Origin: Gammaproteobacteria bacterium
GTDB lineage: Bacteria; Pseudomonadota; Gammaproteobacteria; Pseudomonadales; Pseudohongiellaceae
DNA length: 64,000 nucleotides
NCBI GenBank assembly: GCA_021773355.1
Contig: JAJFKE010000031.1
Span: forward strand, 1-64,000
Reading direction: 5' to 3'
The notes under the pieces were generated by a model that worked only from the letters and a program-made list of their open reading frames with translations, searched no databases and was not told where the DNA came from. The position numbers and the translations under genes are program-made. This document shows, piece by piece, positions 1 through 9,987 of the stretch; the first letter of the stretch is position 1; each line of letters starts with the position of its first letter.

Positions 1-398
1 TTTTGCGAAAAGGATGGTAGGTGCGCAAACATCAAAGGCTAGAGAGTAGCTCTCTCAATAACAAGCCGTATATACGTAAGCGGTTTACTTTTTAGGAAAA
101 CTTATAGTTGTAAAATAGGTGGAGTCCATATACGTCTTGGGAATGGTAGTGGCGAAATAGAATCCTAATTTTGCGTGTTCTTTCTGCTTCAGGCATTAAC
201 TTGTCAATACCTGAATTATCTAGGATTTTTCTGATTTCATGAAGTCATTTTATATCAGCACTTAATTCGTTAAACTGTTTCGATAATCGAGCAAAGAAGT
301 TGTAAAAAACAATACTCCACCTAAGTACGCAGGATTAATCTCACACAAAATTCGCAGTGTTGGAAATCAAAACAAATTAGGGGGCGTAGTTAGTCAGA
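1..398. other. AT-rich leader region, no gene seen
   Basis: No convincing reading frame or RNA gene is visible. It precedes the SyrP-like gene and presumably carries its promoter, but I cannot place -35/-10 boxes with confidence. A G-rich stretch (agggggcg) lies about 13 bases before the first ATG of the next gene. Confidence 0.4.
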
Positions 399-1415
399 AT
401 GAATAAAGATTTAGCAGATATTCAAATAAATGATTTGGATTCAATTGACGGCAGCAAACTCGCATTGAAAGTTAATATCCTTTCTGGAGAATTTACAGAA
501 TGGATTAAAGCAAATGCAAGTCACATAAGAAGATTGGTGCAACAAAATGGCGTAATTCTACTACGAGGATTACCTATCCAAGGCAGCAGGAAGTTGGAAA
601 AAGTTTTAGAGATGATATTTAACAAGGAACTCCTAGATTATACGTATCGATCGACTCCCAGGACTAAGATGAGAGGGCGAATCTACACTTCTTCCGAATA
701 TCATCCAGACGAAACAATTCTACTTCACAATGAAAATGCTTACTCCAATAAATGGCCAATGAACATCGCATTTTTCTGCATCAAAAAGGCTGAATTTGGA
801 GGGACAACTCCAATAGCAGATAGCCGCGCTGTATACGACAGCATCCCAATAGGTGTCAGGGAAGAATTTGAAGCAAGGAATTTGCTCTATGTCCGAAACT
901 ATGGAGAAATTGATCTTCCATGGTTCGAGGTATTCCAAACTCAAAGCAAAACGGAAGTAGAAGCATTTTGTAAGAAGAACCATATTCAGCTTGAGTGGAA
1001 AGGCAAGAATGGATTGAGGACTAAGCAAATTAACAGTGCCTGTTATTTTCATCCGGTGACCAAGGAAAAACTATGGTTTAATCAGGCTCACATGTTCCAC
1101 ACTTCCAGCTTGAGAGAAGATGTTCGTAAGAACCTTCTAAACGTCGTTGAATATGAAAACCTGCCGAGAAACGTTTACTACGGTGATGGAAGTACAATCG
1201 AAGACAATATTATTCATACCATTAGAAACGCGTATCAGGAGAATCAAATTTCCCCAGGCTGGACTGAAGGCGATCTATTACTCCTCGACAATATGCTTTA
1301 TGCTCATGGCAGACAACCTTATAAAGGTAGTCGGAAAATCCTGACTGGAATGGCTGGAACAATGGGCATCGATAACCCAGAGTTACAACTAAATGAAAAC
1401 GAGGTGGCAAAGTGA
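399..1415 (+). CDS. SyrP-like Fe(II)/2-oxoglutarate amino-acid beta-hydroxylase (TauD/TfdA family)
   Basis: This 338-residue protein has the TauD-fold iron triad: H110-x-E112 in 'LLHNENAY' and a distal His near residue 303 in 'YAHGRQP', followed by the 2-oxoglutarate-binding Arg in 'SRKILTG'. The 'GGTTPIADSR' segment and the HxE (not HxD) ligand pair are typical of SyrP, the syringomycin aspartyl beta-hydroxylase acting on carrier-bound amino acids. It is therefore probably a cytosolic hydroxylase of a residue tethered to an NRPS carrier domain. Its stop overlaps the GTG start of the CmlA-like gene (GTGA), so the two are translationally coupled. A second, divergent copy lies at 3072-4073. The family call is strong; the substrate is unknown. 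Confidence 0.82.
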   Translation: MNKDLADIQINDLDSIDGSKLALKVNILSGEFTEWIKANASHIRRLVQQNGVILLRGLPIQGSRKLEKVLEMIFNKELLDYTYRSTPRTKMRGRIYTSSEYHPDETILLHNENAYSNKWPMNIAFFCIKKAEFGGTTPIADSRAVYDSIPIGVREEFEARNLLYVRNYGEIDLPWFEVFQTQSKTEVEAFCKKNHIQLEWKGKNGLRTKQINSACYFHPVTKEKLWFNQAHMFHTSSLREDVRKNLLNVVEYENLPRNVYYGDGSTIEDNIIHTIRNAYQENQISPGWTEGDLLLLDNMLYAHGRQPYKGSRKILTGMAGTMGIDNPELQLNENEVAK

Positions 1416-3022
1416 TTGAAAGTAATGGCATGTATCTGCGCGAGGACGTGTACTTCGAGCCATTATTTAACCACTGGTACGCATGGCCATATCTATTACC
1501 TCCAGTTACCGGAGCTAGACATATGGTCAATACACACAGACGAATAATGACTTCATTTGTTAATAATTATGAACTCCACATTATGGCGATGAAGGAGCAA
1601 GGACTCGCTGGAGCGGAGTTTTTGAATTGCGACGAAGAACAACTGCCACAGATTAGGTCGCTAATTGAGCAGATCGACTCACAGTGTGGAGATTTGATTA
1701 AGCTTTCTCAAGCAGTTGAAGAACTGGATGAGTTATTACGTAGCCACACCAACGGTGAAACGATCGATCCATTGTACTCAAAAATACCGGAGCCTCTTCA
1801 GGGGTATGTGGAGCTATTTCTTGACCTAGAACATAGGCCATCATACCGATTGATTGAGCCACTTCTGTATAGAAGCTCGTATTATAAACCTTCACTTCAA
1901 TCACTGTCTTTTGGACTGCTATCAAGAGTGGAAGAAAGGCCATTTGTTCTTAGCACACCACGGCTGCCCGATAACAACCATCTTCAGATTGGAGTTGATT
2001 TTAACGACCCACTAGTAGATGCCTTGTTTAGATCGCGAGAATTCCCAATGCAGCAACGAGAGCTTACCGAGCTGTCCAATAGTATTGATGCGAAAGGAGG
2101 GCTAAAAATAAGTGATCTATTTACGCCTGAACCTGCGCCGTCTAGTCATATGCCTTTAGAGCAAGGTATAAGGCTTTCCTATACAGGACATGCCGGCTTT
2201 TTAATCGAAACACCCGACGTTTCTGTCTACATTGATCCTGTAATTACCAGCAGAGGTGAAAACTTTTCCGATGACGTGCTTAGTTACAGCCAATTACCTC
2301 CTAAGATCGACTACATTTGCCTCACACACAACCATCAAGATCACGTTAATCTCGAAACCTTGTTACAGCTTCGTTATAAAACTGAAAAAGTACTAGTTCC
2401 TAAAAACAATGGCGGTACTCTTGCAGACCCTTCTATTAGGTTGCTGTTAAAACAGTTTAAGTTTGACGTTATAGAAATCGACGACCTTGATGAAATAGCC
2501 ATCCCTGATGGAAAAATTGTTGGCATACCATTTTTTGGTGAGCACGGAGACCTCAACATCCGTTCAAAGACAGCTTGGTATATAGAACTATTAGGTCGAA
2601 AAATGTTTTTTGGTGCTGATTCATCAAACCCTGATAAGAAACTGTATGAGCGATTGGGAGAAATATATAATGAAATCGATGTACTCGCCATTGGCATGGA
2701 ATGCGTCGGAGCGCCTTACACATGGCTCTATGGAGCTCTACATACTAAGATGGTGAGCAAAGCGATCAAAGAATCAAGACGCCTTAACGGTTCAGATTGT
2801 GATCAAGCATTCCCAATGGTAGAGGCATTTAAAGCCAAACGAGTTTTCGTTTACGCTTTAGGTATGGAGCCGTGGTACAAATATTTTATGGGGATCGAGT
2901 ATGATGAGAACTCAAGGCAAGTGATAGAGTCCAATAAAATGTTAGAAGCTTGTCGACAAATGAATATCGACGCAGAATCTCTATATGGTAAAAAAGTAAT
3001 TCACTTTGAGTCGCAAGCCTAA
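1412..3022 (+). CDS. CmlA-like diiron beta-hydroxylase (metallo-beta-lactamase fold)
   Basis: This 536-residue protein has a large N-terminal domain (about 1-245) and a C-terminal metallo-beta-lactamase-fold domain. Metal ligands are visible: T-H306-x-H308-x-D310-H311, E377/H378 in 'FFGEHGD', D403 in 'GADSSNPD' and H444 in 'GALHTK'. Length, two-part layout and ligand spacing match CmlA, the chloramphenicol-pathway diiron oxygenase that beta-hydroxylates an amino acid tethered to an NRPS. The GTG start overlaps the upstream SyrP-like stop, with 'gaggtgg' just before it. The pairing implies that two oxidations of carrier-bound residues are coordinated. The alternative is a plain MBL hydrolase such as an UlaG-like enzyme, but the extended N-terminal domain argues against this. 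Confidence 0.75.
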   Translation: MIESNGMYLREDVYFEPLFNHWYAWPYLLPPVTGARHMVNTHRRIMTSFVNNYELHIMAMKEQGLAGAEFLNCDEEQLPQIRSLIEQIDSQCGDLIKLSQAVEELDELLRSHTNGETIDPLYSKIPEPLQGYVELFLDLEHRPSYRLIEPLLYRSSYYKPSLQSLSFGLLSRVEERPFVLSTPRLPDNNHLQIGVDFNDPLVDALFRSREFPMQQRELTELSNSIDAKGGLKISDLFTPEPAPSSHMPLEQGIRLSYTGHAGFLIETPDVSVYIDPVITSRGENFSDDVLSYSQLPPKIDYICLTHNHQDHVNLETLLQLRYKTEKVLVPKNNGGTLADPSIRLLLKQFKFDVIEIDDLDEIAIPDGKIVGIPFFGEHGDLNIRSKTAWYIELLGRKMFFGADSSNPDKKLYERLGEIYNEIDVLAIGMECVGAPYTWLYGALHTKMVSKAIKESRRLNGSDCDQAFPMVEAFKAKRVFVYALGMEPWYKYFMGIEYDENSRQVIESNKMLEACRQMNIDAESLYGKKVIHFESQA

Positions 3023-3071
3023 TTGTGAAAACTATCTCACTGATGATGCAGTGTAGTGCTATGTACTATTC

Positions 3072-4073
3072 TTAACTAACCGCGTTCCAATTGCAGAGAT
3101 CACTCATGATAACTAATACCTCTCTATCTCCACTATAGCTCGTTCGCCCATGACTGGTTAGCATATTATCTATTACAAGAACATCGTTTTTCTTCCAGTC
3201 AAACTCTTTTTTCTCTTGTTCGTAACAATCGTTTATCGCTTCTATAGTATCCGCATTTATAGTTTGACCATCATGAAAATAGGTATTGTTAGGCAGCTCT
3301 TTCTCAGGATAGGATGATACTAAGACATCTCTAATTTCCTTTCTTAGGCTATGAATATTAAATATCATGCAATGGTTGAACCAGCATTTTGTTTTAGTAG
3401 TAGGATGACTGGCAACACATTTCCTATACTGTGATGTAAACAGTGTATTTTTAGCTCCCCATTCATACTCAATACTATTTTCTGTACAATATTTTTCAAC
3501 TTCCTCACGACTAGAAGTCTGGAATACCGTCTCCCATTGTAGTCCTATCCCTTGTTTGAAGTGCCTGTTTATTTTGTACCCCATTTCCAATAATTTGTGT
3601 TGTTTTGGGTCCAACGCCTCAACCCTTCTCAGTACTTTGCGAGTATCTGCTAAAGGTGTGTTCCCACCGGATGAGGCTGGCTTTGAACAGTAAAAAAACA
3701 GTTTAGTAGCGAAGTTGAGATTATATGATTGTTCATTATGGAGCACTATTTCCTGATCTTGTGGGTGTTCTGTCGATGTATAGATGCTCCCATGAACGTG
3801 CTTTCGAGGAGAAGACCGTTCACTATAATCTAATAGATTATCTGACAAGACCGACGCAACTTTTTCAAATACGGATGAGTTTTCAACATTGAAATCACGT
3901 AAAAGAATTGCTCCAAAATCATGAACAACATCCAATATGCCCTCCCTATTCTCTTTACACCAGCTCAGCACATCAGTGCCTTCTGAGGCAGGTTGAAAAA
4001 TGACAGGCAATGGTCTGTCAATTTTGTCCAGAGCCGAAGTCACAACAGCGCCGGGTAAGTCAATCGATTTCAT
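3072..4073 (-). CDS. second SyrP-like Fe(II)/2-oxoglutarate hydroxylase
   Basis: A 333-residue TauD-family protein related to the one at 399-1415. It has 'VLHNEQSYN' carrying the H-x-E pair, 'GGNTPLADTRK', and the distal His/Arg in 'TSHGRTSYSGDREVL'. I chose the ATG at 4073 rather than an ATG 17 codons upstream because AGAGG sits seven to eight bases before it. It converges with the CmlA-like gene (about 50 bp gap), so it is a separate transcript. It probably hydroxylates a carrier-tethered amino acid or acts on the released peptide. Two divergent paralogues suggest two sites of hydroxylation, or one redundant copy. Confidence 0.8.
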   Translation of the reverse strand: MKSIDLPGAVVTSALDKIDRPLPVIFQPASEGTDVLSWCKENREGILDVVHDFGAILLRDFNVENSSVFEKVASVLSDNLLDYSERSSPRKHVHGSIYTSTEHPQDQEIVLHNEQSYNLNFATKLFFYCSKPASSGGNTPLADTRKVLRRVEALDPKQHKLLEMGYKINRHFKQGIGLQWETVFQTSSREEVEKYCTENSIEYEWGAKNTLFTSQYRKCVASHPTTKTKCWFNHCMIFNIHSLRKEIRDVLVSSYPEKELPNNTYFHDGQTINADTIEAINDCYEQEKKEFDWKKNDVLVIDNMLTSHGRTSYSGDREVLVIMSDLCNWNAVS

Positions 4074-4409
4074 TGTTTCAACCTCTTTCAGAAGCAAATA
4101 ATAACCATCACATTTGCTTTGCATAGAATACTAATATATTTGCATGCAATAGGGGAACTTAGTTTATTCAGCAAAAAGTGACAAGTCGTTAAATTTGTAG
4201 CTTTTAGAGCTATAAATTCAGTAAAAAGCTACGCCCTTAAAATCGTGGCCAACGTTGTGGTGCTCAACAAATATTTCAAAATTTAGGCACAAGCATTATC
4301 AACGGCTCGTTAGGTATTATACATTTTTTTGCGATGGCCGATTAAACAGGCGCTCGATATCCAATTCACAAAAACGTTATTTGGCTGCTAATAATCTCCG
4401 CATGAGTTT

Positions 4410-5369
4410 TTATTTCCTATCTGTCTTAGTTGATGCAATCCATGGCTGATGTTTTAAACGATTTAAATGCGTTGAGATATATCCCGGGACCATGTTTGTT
4501 ATGTATGGCTCAAGGTCATTGCGCAACGCAGGGAGATTGTAAAATGGAATTGCTGGATAAGCGTGATGTTCAGCATGGTAAGTTTCATTCCAAAATAGAA
4601 AATTCCAAAGCCAGTTTGAACGCATACTGCGAGTACGATCAAAGATATCACCTTCCAACGGTAGTCCGGTGTGCTCACAACTAGTATGGAATACAAGAAT
4701 CGTAGTAGAAATGCTCCAGGCCACTAGCCAGGCCGCAAGAAAAGGAAGGTTGTATCTCCATCCCACAAAAGCAATACATAGCACGTAAACACCAAAAAGA
4801 CGATTCTCCCAAAATACTAGTCCCCTCCTCCCTTTTGGAACCCAGGGATATGCTTTCCACTGGTATTTTCTAAATGGGACCAACCAAATACGCACTGATC
4901 CCAGAACAGCACCCGGAACAGTCAACGCCCCTACCATTAGGAATAGACCTAAACTTTGTAACCTAGAATTCGACCATGCCCTAACACCTTCGGGGTCACG
5001 TGCACCTCGAGTAAATCGATGATGCTCTAAATGGTAGTATCTATAATTGCGTAATTTTTGGCTTGGGGTAAGAATTCCAAAGATAGTTCCTACAAAATCA
5101 CAAAGCCTCCGAGAGGTAAAGGCAGTATAATGGGTACACTCATGTATAGGACCAAAAGCGCTCGCCATGAGGATAGCTTGTATCAATATTGCAAGCCCTA
5201 TCCACAAAGGTTGCCCTACTTTCACACTCAGATACAAATTACTTAAGGACAGAGCAAATAGAAGCAAGTGTAACAGCAGGTAAAGAGCACCGATCCGGTT
5301 ATTTCTTACAGCAAGCTCGTGCAACCGTTCTTTGGATATCAGATGTCGAGAGTCGAAATTTTCCTCCAT
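4410..5369 (-). CDS. membrane fatty-acid desaturase-type protein
   Basis: This 319-residue integral membrane protein has the three histidine boxes of diiron desaturases/hydroxylases: 'HECTH' (HxxxH), 'HLEHHR' (HxxHH) and 'HAEHH' (HxxHH), with hydrophobic segments between them. The ATG at 5369 is preferred over one 11 codons earlier because GTGGAG lies about seven bases before it. The family desaturates or hydroxylates acyl chains or other lipids in the inner membrane. Beside a lipo-initiated NRPS (fatty acyl-AMP ligase at the start of the assembly line), it could modify the acyl group, but housekeeping lipid desaturation is equally possible. Confidence 0.75.
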   Translation of the reverse strand: MEENFDSRHLISKERLHELAVRNNRIGALYLLLHLLLFALSLSNLYLSVKVGQPLWIGLAILIQAILMASAFGPIHECTHYTAFTSRRLCDFVGTIFGILTPSQKLRNYRYYHLEHHRFTRGARDPEGVRAWSNSRLQSLGLFLMVGALTVPGAVLGSVRIWLVPFRKYQWKAYPWVPKGRRGLVFWENRLFGVYVLCIAFVGWRYNLPFLAAWLVAWSISTTILVFHTSCEHTGLPLEGDIFDRTRSMRSNWLWNFLFWNETYHAEHHAYPAIPFYNLPALRNDLEPYITNMVPGYISTHLNRLKHQPWIASTKTDRK

Positions 5370-5868
5370 ATAGCAGCTCCACTTACTGATTAAAATTCGC
5401 ACATATTAATGAAATGCAACCTAAACATCACATTTCCCGCATTGACTGATTAAGAATTAACAACAAGGGAAAGCAAAATCTCAAAATATTTGGTCTAAAT
5501 ATATTACTACTGATCGAGTAGGTTTCAATATCTAATAGCTAAATTTTGAAATTGCATAACCTGTTCGACTGCGACCAATAAGCAGCTCAGCTCTACAGAG
5601 ATTGTACCGCTTACGGCTCCACGACATCACTCGCAATAAGTTGGGCGAACAGACCAATTCTTCGCAATGGCCCCGGTATCTGTCTACAAGAACTTGTTAA
5701 ACTATGCGCAGCTACAATGTTTCTCCGCGGAGCGATTAAATTAGTAGTATCTTACATAGGTTCTCATTCTTACAAATTCCTCCAAGTGATTTCGAAAAGT
5801 GGAACTATATAAAAATATCAATTAGAACTAGTACAGAAAATCCCTGTGCACGATGCTAATACGCTCTA
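5370..5868. other. AT-rich intergenic region
   Basis: About 500 bases between two minus-strand genes. I see no credible ORF or RNA. It presumably contains the promoter of the desaturase gene and the 3' end of neither neighbour, since transcription of the cupin-like gene runs away from it. Confidence 0.35.
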
Positions 5869-6603
5869 CTAAAAATTAAAGTTATATGAAACACCGTAGG
5901 TATGATTTCTAGTCGAATGCCACCAACCCTGAGGAATAATTAGTACATCATTTTCGCTTAAGCTTAGATCATGAACGACAATACTCATGTTATTAAGAAG
6001 ATCGGCAAACTCACTAGACCAAATAAAATCGTAATCAAATTCCAATGCATCTACGTAATGATGTATCTTTCGATATCTAAGTATAGTGTCGTGTTTGAAG
6101 GGCTCAATCAGTTTAACTTTCTTAACCCCCAACACCTGAATAAGTATGCTATTAGTCCAATCTCTGTGAAAATGAACACCGACATCCTCATAACCTACCC
6201 ACGTACGGGGTGTCGCCCCAGCAACAGGAAAGCCCTTTTTATTTAATTGTAGCGAGCAATCCTTGTAATTACTTGCATTATAGTTGTGAGTTGCATACCA
6301 GTCTTTATATTTGTGATGAACATTGGAACTGATAAGTTTATGTATCATCGAATCATAGTTTTGCCCTTTTCTTATACGTACTATTTCGTCTTTTTTAATG
6401 GGTTCGCCTTTAAAAGAAAGCACATCTCTGAAAACACAAGGAGACGACAGATCAAGTTGGTCCAATTGCATTATCTCATCGAATTCTTGCGGCTTTGGAT
6501 TGTTAATCCCAGCATACTTTCGTCGTAATTTTTTTTTCTCACGGGACTTTCTAATTACTGCCAACCGTGACATCAAAATATGCACTAGCTGATTTGCGTT
6601 CAT
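5869..6603 (-). CDS. JmjC/cupin-8-like Fe(II)/2-oxoglutarate oxygenase
   Basis: A 244-residue protein with a single cupin/JmjC-type domain in its C-terminal two thirds. The iron site appears as H-x-D in 'VHFHRDWTNS' and a distal His in 'IPQGWWHSTRN'. The 'ILIQVLGVKKVKLIEP' strand between them is typical of cupin-8 proteins, where an aromatic or basic residue binds 2-oxoglutarate. The N-terminal 40 residues are strongly basic. The ATG start is preceded by GAGATCC. Related enzymes hydroxylate proteins or small molecules; here it may be a tailoring oxygenase of the peptide, but nothing in the sequence fixes the substrate. Confidence 0.68.
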   Translation of the reverse strand: MNANQLVHILMSRLAVIRKSREKKKLRRKYAGINNPKPQEFDEIMQLDQLDLSSPCVFRDVLSFKGEPIKKDEIVRIRKGQNYDSMIHKLISSNVHHKYKDWYATHNYNASNYKDCSLQLNKKGFPVAGATPRTWVGYEDVGVHFHRDWTNSILIQVLGVKKVKLIEPFKHDTILRYRKIHHYVDALEFDYDFIWSSEFADLLNNMSIVVHDLSLSENDVLIIPQGWWHSTRNHTYGVSYNFNF

Positions 6604-8348
6604 GACACTGGATCTCTTATTAATTTTTGCTAAGTGAATAATTATTGGCTAGACATAACTGCTAGCTCCTTGAACCCGCAATTTGAATGTCTCTCTAGGA
6701 ATTTCTGGAATGTATAACTTGAATAATTGCAAAACACGCTTCCAACAATGTTCAACTTTTTTATTGAATTATCGTATAAAATATCAAATTTTACCTAGTA
6801 ATTTGTCCTATATTCACTACCGTCAATAAAGGTCCACGCATTAATCATAGCAATTCTCAAAAGCACAACCCAAGCCGATTTTCAGATACACGTCTAATGA
6901 GGACTTCGAAGACAGCATTATTACATACGTCAGAAATAGTTCTTGCTGATCAACATTTTGAAGAATTATTTCGCATAATCATTCGATCGAAAAATTACGG
7001 GTGTTCGACGCCCTATCACCATCCCCTGCTGAAAATTTATACACCACAAATATTGCTTTGATGTACAGGATAAGGAATAGCCTATCATTGATTAACCTTT
7101 GTCTAAAGTAATCTTTCAGCCCTTATGATTTACAGAAAATATATTTTTCTATGCTGATAGTATCTTACCTTCGCAAGCCAAACTACTCTCATAGTCTGTT
7201 TAGTGAGACCGTCAGAGGTGGTATCGACGCTGTCGAATATTAACCGGGTTAGAACTGACATGAATAGGATCTGAGCAATCTGATAGTACTTTGGTATCTG
7301 CTTATGCAATTGTCCTACAAAAAGTTCCTACAATTGCGTCTGGAATAAAGAGTTAGGGTTTTAGGCTAAGAATATTCCTAATCATTGGTAACGAAACCTA
7401 GGCTAGGAAATACTCTAAGCTCTCTGGCGTCTATCTGTATTGATTATCAACTCTGGAAGCCCTTCTGATACAAAGATGTAGAGTCGCTCTAATATGGTAG
7501 CTGGTTAGATCTATAACTGATACATGGCACACAGAGCGCCTCCAGCATCGCCATTGTCGAACTGCAACGTCTATTATGTTAGATAGCTGCTTAAGACGCG
7601 TCAGAAAGCGTTAGTAGTTCCTGTGCATGCCATAATCTTTACTATGGGCAGCTAGTTGAATAAACAAACCGAATAGAGGAAAAAATCTTCAAATATCGTT
7701 CCGAGTGAACCTATCCGTACTTCTATAAATATGACAGAGCGTGCCATACGATATTGCAAGCGTGACTTCTAATAAGAAATTGCTATATTTCCCACAGTTT
7801 TCGTGTACAAATAATCCGCTTGATGTGACAGTAAACTGGCTTAGGACTTGAGTTATATGTTATTAACCAGAATTACACAAGATTGTGTCTCACTATGTGC
7901 TGTGCTGCAGAATGACTCTTAGTTTTTAGTTCCTGAAATCGAATCCACTCCACAACATTCTCCAAATCGCCACAACTGACAACATTTGAAATACCTCTAC
8001 GCAAAAAACGAAAGGGCACGTGTAATTATCACCTGCCCTGACAGCAATGCTGGTAAGCCAGATGATTCAGACTGACACTGAGAATACAAAATCAAGCACA
8101 CTTGCTTTGTTATATATGACTCATTTCAGTTTTCTTGCTGGCAGCACAATTACTGATAGCAGAGGAATAGGCAATTTTACATTAGCGTTAAATAAGTCCG
8201 ATAATCTAAATTCTCGATAGTGTAATTGATGCTAGCGCCTTAACTAGCTATTTTAAGTGTATATAATATTGATATACTGCCAAAAGCACTAAATTGTTAT
8301 TCCGCTCTACTTGCCACTATCCCTTATCTGGGCTTCAGGAGAATTATT
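6604..8348. other. 1.7 kb AT-rich region without recognisable gene
   Basis: Six-frame reading shows only short, low-information frames broken by stops. I recognise no tRNA, no insertion-sequence ends and no long repeats. It may be eroded DNA or a scar of rearrangement between the oxygenase and methyltransferase genes. An AT-rich stretch near 8260-8280 (tatataatattgatatact) could hold the methyltransferase promoter. Confidence 0.4.
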
Positions 8349-9389
8349 ATGGGGACGACTAGTGAAGTCCGCGCAATGTATGAAAAATTTCCTTACCCCA
8401 GCCCAGTTACAGGCAGCGGAGTCATCAAAGATAACGCGAACATATTAAGCGTACTGTTTCCCGATGAAAACTTTGAGGGGAAAAAAATCTTAGACGCTGG
8501 CTGTGGAACAGGGCAACGAGCAAACGGAGTTGCTAAATCTTTTCCCAAGGCTCAAGTATTCGGGGTGGACATGACTTCCGCTTCATTGGATGCAGCCGAA
8601 AAGATAGCAGCGCATAATGGGATCAAAAATATAGTATTTGAACAGTGTGATTTACTTTCGCTCAAGCTAGATACGACTTTCGATATAATTATTTCAACCG
8701 GAGTTATACATCATCTTGAAGATCCGAACACCGGATTACAAAACCTTCGCAATCATTTAACCGACTCTGGATTGGCGATGATTTGGCTATACCATTCCCT
8801 GGGTGAGTTTCAAAGATTTGTTGATAGAGAGTTACTAAGTATTCTACGAGGTAGTAACCCTTTGGACCTCGATAAAGCGGCATCCATGATGGATATGTTG
8901 AATTTTGATATTGGTTCCCATCGGTATGGTTCTTCTGCCGGTCAAATAGAAGAGGAAGTATCAAGTAGATCTATCAACGCAGATGCTTTTATGCATCCAA
9001 TCGTTGAGGCCTATCGACTACCAAAGGGTCTGTCAATGCTATTAAGTTCGGGATTCGACTGGGCTTCTGTTGCGAGCTTGAACCTTATTAACAGGAGTGT
9101 GCTTGTCGATATAAACGGGGTTATAGACCCCTTATATGCAGACCTAGCGGTAGGCCAAGAAAATTTATTTGAAGATATCAGCTTACAGAAAACCTACTCA
9201 AAGCTAGCCATAATTGACAAGTTGCGTACTATAGAACTTATGTTGAGGCCAACCGCATTTACGATGTTTGCTGGGAAAAGCACATCTTATCCTTATTTAC
9301 CTCGGTGGTTGCAACAGGGGGCATTCTTCACTGAGTCTCTAGACTTGTTGAACTCTCACAATACAATAAACGCCAGTGTGATCAGGTGA
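8349..9389 (+). CDS. class I SAM-dependent methyltransferase
   Basis: This 346-residue protein has the Rossmann-fold SAM-binding motif I 'KILDAGCGTGQRA' near residue 50, an acidic motif II 'VFGVDMTSASL', and 'STGVIHHLEDP' as motif IV with a HxL-type post-motif. The N-terminal 'MYEKFPYPSP' signature is shared by a family of SAM methyltransferases often seen in biosynthetic clusters. About 170 C-terminal residues have no recognised fold and may form substrate recognition. AGGAG lies eight bases before the ATG. It is followed by the MbtH gene with about 75 bp spacing and is probably co-transcribed, so it is likely a trans-acting O-, N- or C-methyltransferase of the NRPS product. Confidence 0.78.
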   Translation: MGTTSEVRAMYEKFPYPSPVTGSGVIKDNANILSVLFPDENFEGKKILDAGCGTGQRANGVAKSFPKAQVFGVDMTSASLDAAEKIAAHNGIKNIVFEQCDLLSLKLDTTFDIIISTGVIHHLEDPNTGLQNLRNHLTDSGLAMIWLYHSLGEFQRFVDRELLSILRGSNPLDLDKAASMMDMLNFDIGSHRYGSSAGQIEEEVSSRSINADAFMHPIVEAYRLPKGLSMLLSSGFDWASVASLNLINRSVLVDINGVIDPLYADLAVGQENLFEDISLQKTYSKLAIIDKLRTIELMLRPTAFTMFAGKSTSYPYLPRWLQQGAFFTESLDLLNSHNTINASVIR

Positions 9390-9463
9390 AGGCGGCAAGA
9401 CAGTATAGGTAAATATTTCTAACTATTTTGAATGAACGTGCAATGAGAAAAGGCCTCCGGCAT

Positions 9464-9682
9464 ATGTACAACGATGAAGAAGAAGACAATACTATTTATA
9501 AAGTCGTATTAAATCAAGAAAAGCAATATTCTATTTGGCCCGATGGGAAGAAGAATGCCTTTGGTTGGGAGGATGAAGGAACTTTGGGCACGAAACAAGA
9601 ATGCCTCGCTCATGTAGGGAGAATTTGGACTGACATGCGCCCGTTGAGCTTACAGAAGTCTATGGCTAATTTAGAAGAATAG
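9464..9682 (+). CDS. MbtH-like NRPS accessory protein
   Basis: A 72-residue MbtH-domain protein with 'QYSIWP', 'GWEDEGTLG', 'ECLAHV' and 'IWTDMRPLSL', including the conserved tryptophans that clamp adenylation domains. I start at the ATG at 9464, which gives the usual MbtH length and puts the SIWP motif near residue 23. A TTG at 9428 or ATG at 9443 would add an atypical N-terminal tail. MbtH proteins bind and activate NRPS adenylation domains, so it probably serves one or more of the A domains encoded at 12323-48723, although it lies on the opposite strand. Confidence 0.93.
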   Translation: MYNDEEEDNTIYKVVLNQEKQYSIWPDGKKNAFGWEDEGTLGTKQECLAHVGRIWTDMRPLSLQKSMANLEE

Positions 9683-9987
9683 AACTACCGGTATGAGCAA
9701 CAAAAATAAATTACCCATGTAGACAGCATAGCTGAATTGCGGGAGGTTATGTAAACATTTATATTTGGAAATTCCTGCTCACAACCTTCTGCAGTCTCAT
9801 CTAAATCTGTTACGCACTACAATAATTACTACGAATTACGCTAACAGACGCTGAGAAGATATGTTGTCTATATTGAATTATTCCTAGTTTGCACACAATT
9901 ACTACGAGCAAGCTCCTTTGTTTCGGGTAATTTAAAGCGAGAGGTCAATGGTGTATAAGCAGGTTTGTCAAATGCGCTACAACTGTC
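9683..9987. other. short AT-rich intergenic region
   Basis: About 300 bases between the MbtH and ZZ-finger genes. No ORF, RNA or clear terminator was recognised. Confidence 0.35.

Noticed and set aside
3072..4124. Longer start for the second SyrP-like gene (ATG at 4124)
   Set aside because: The extra 17 residues resemble no family member, and a ribosome site sits in front of the ATG at 4073.
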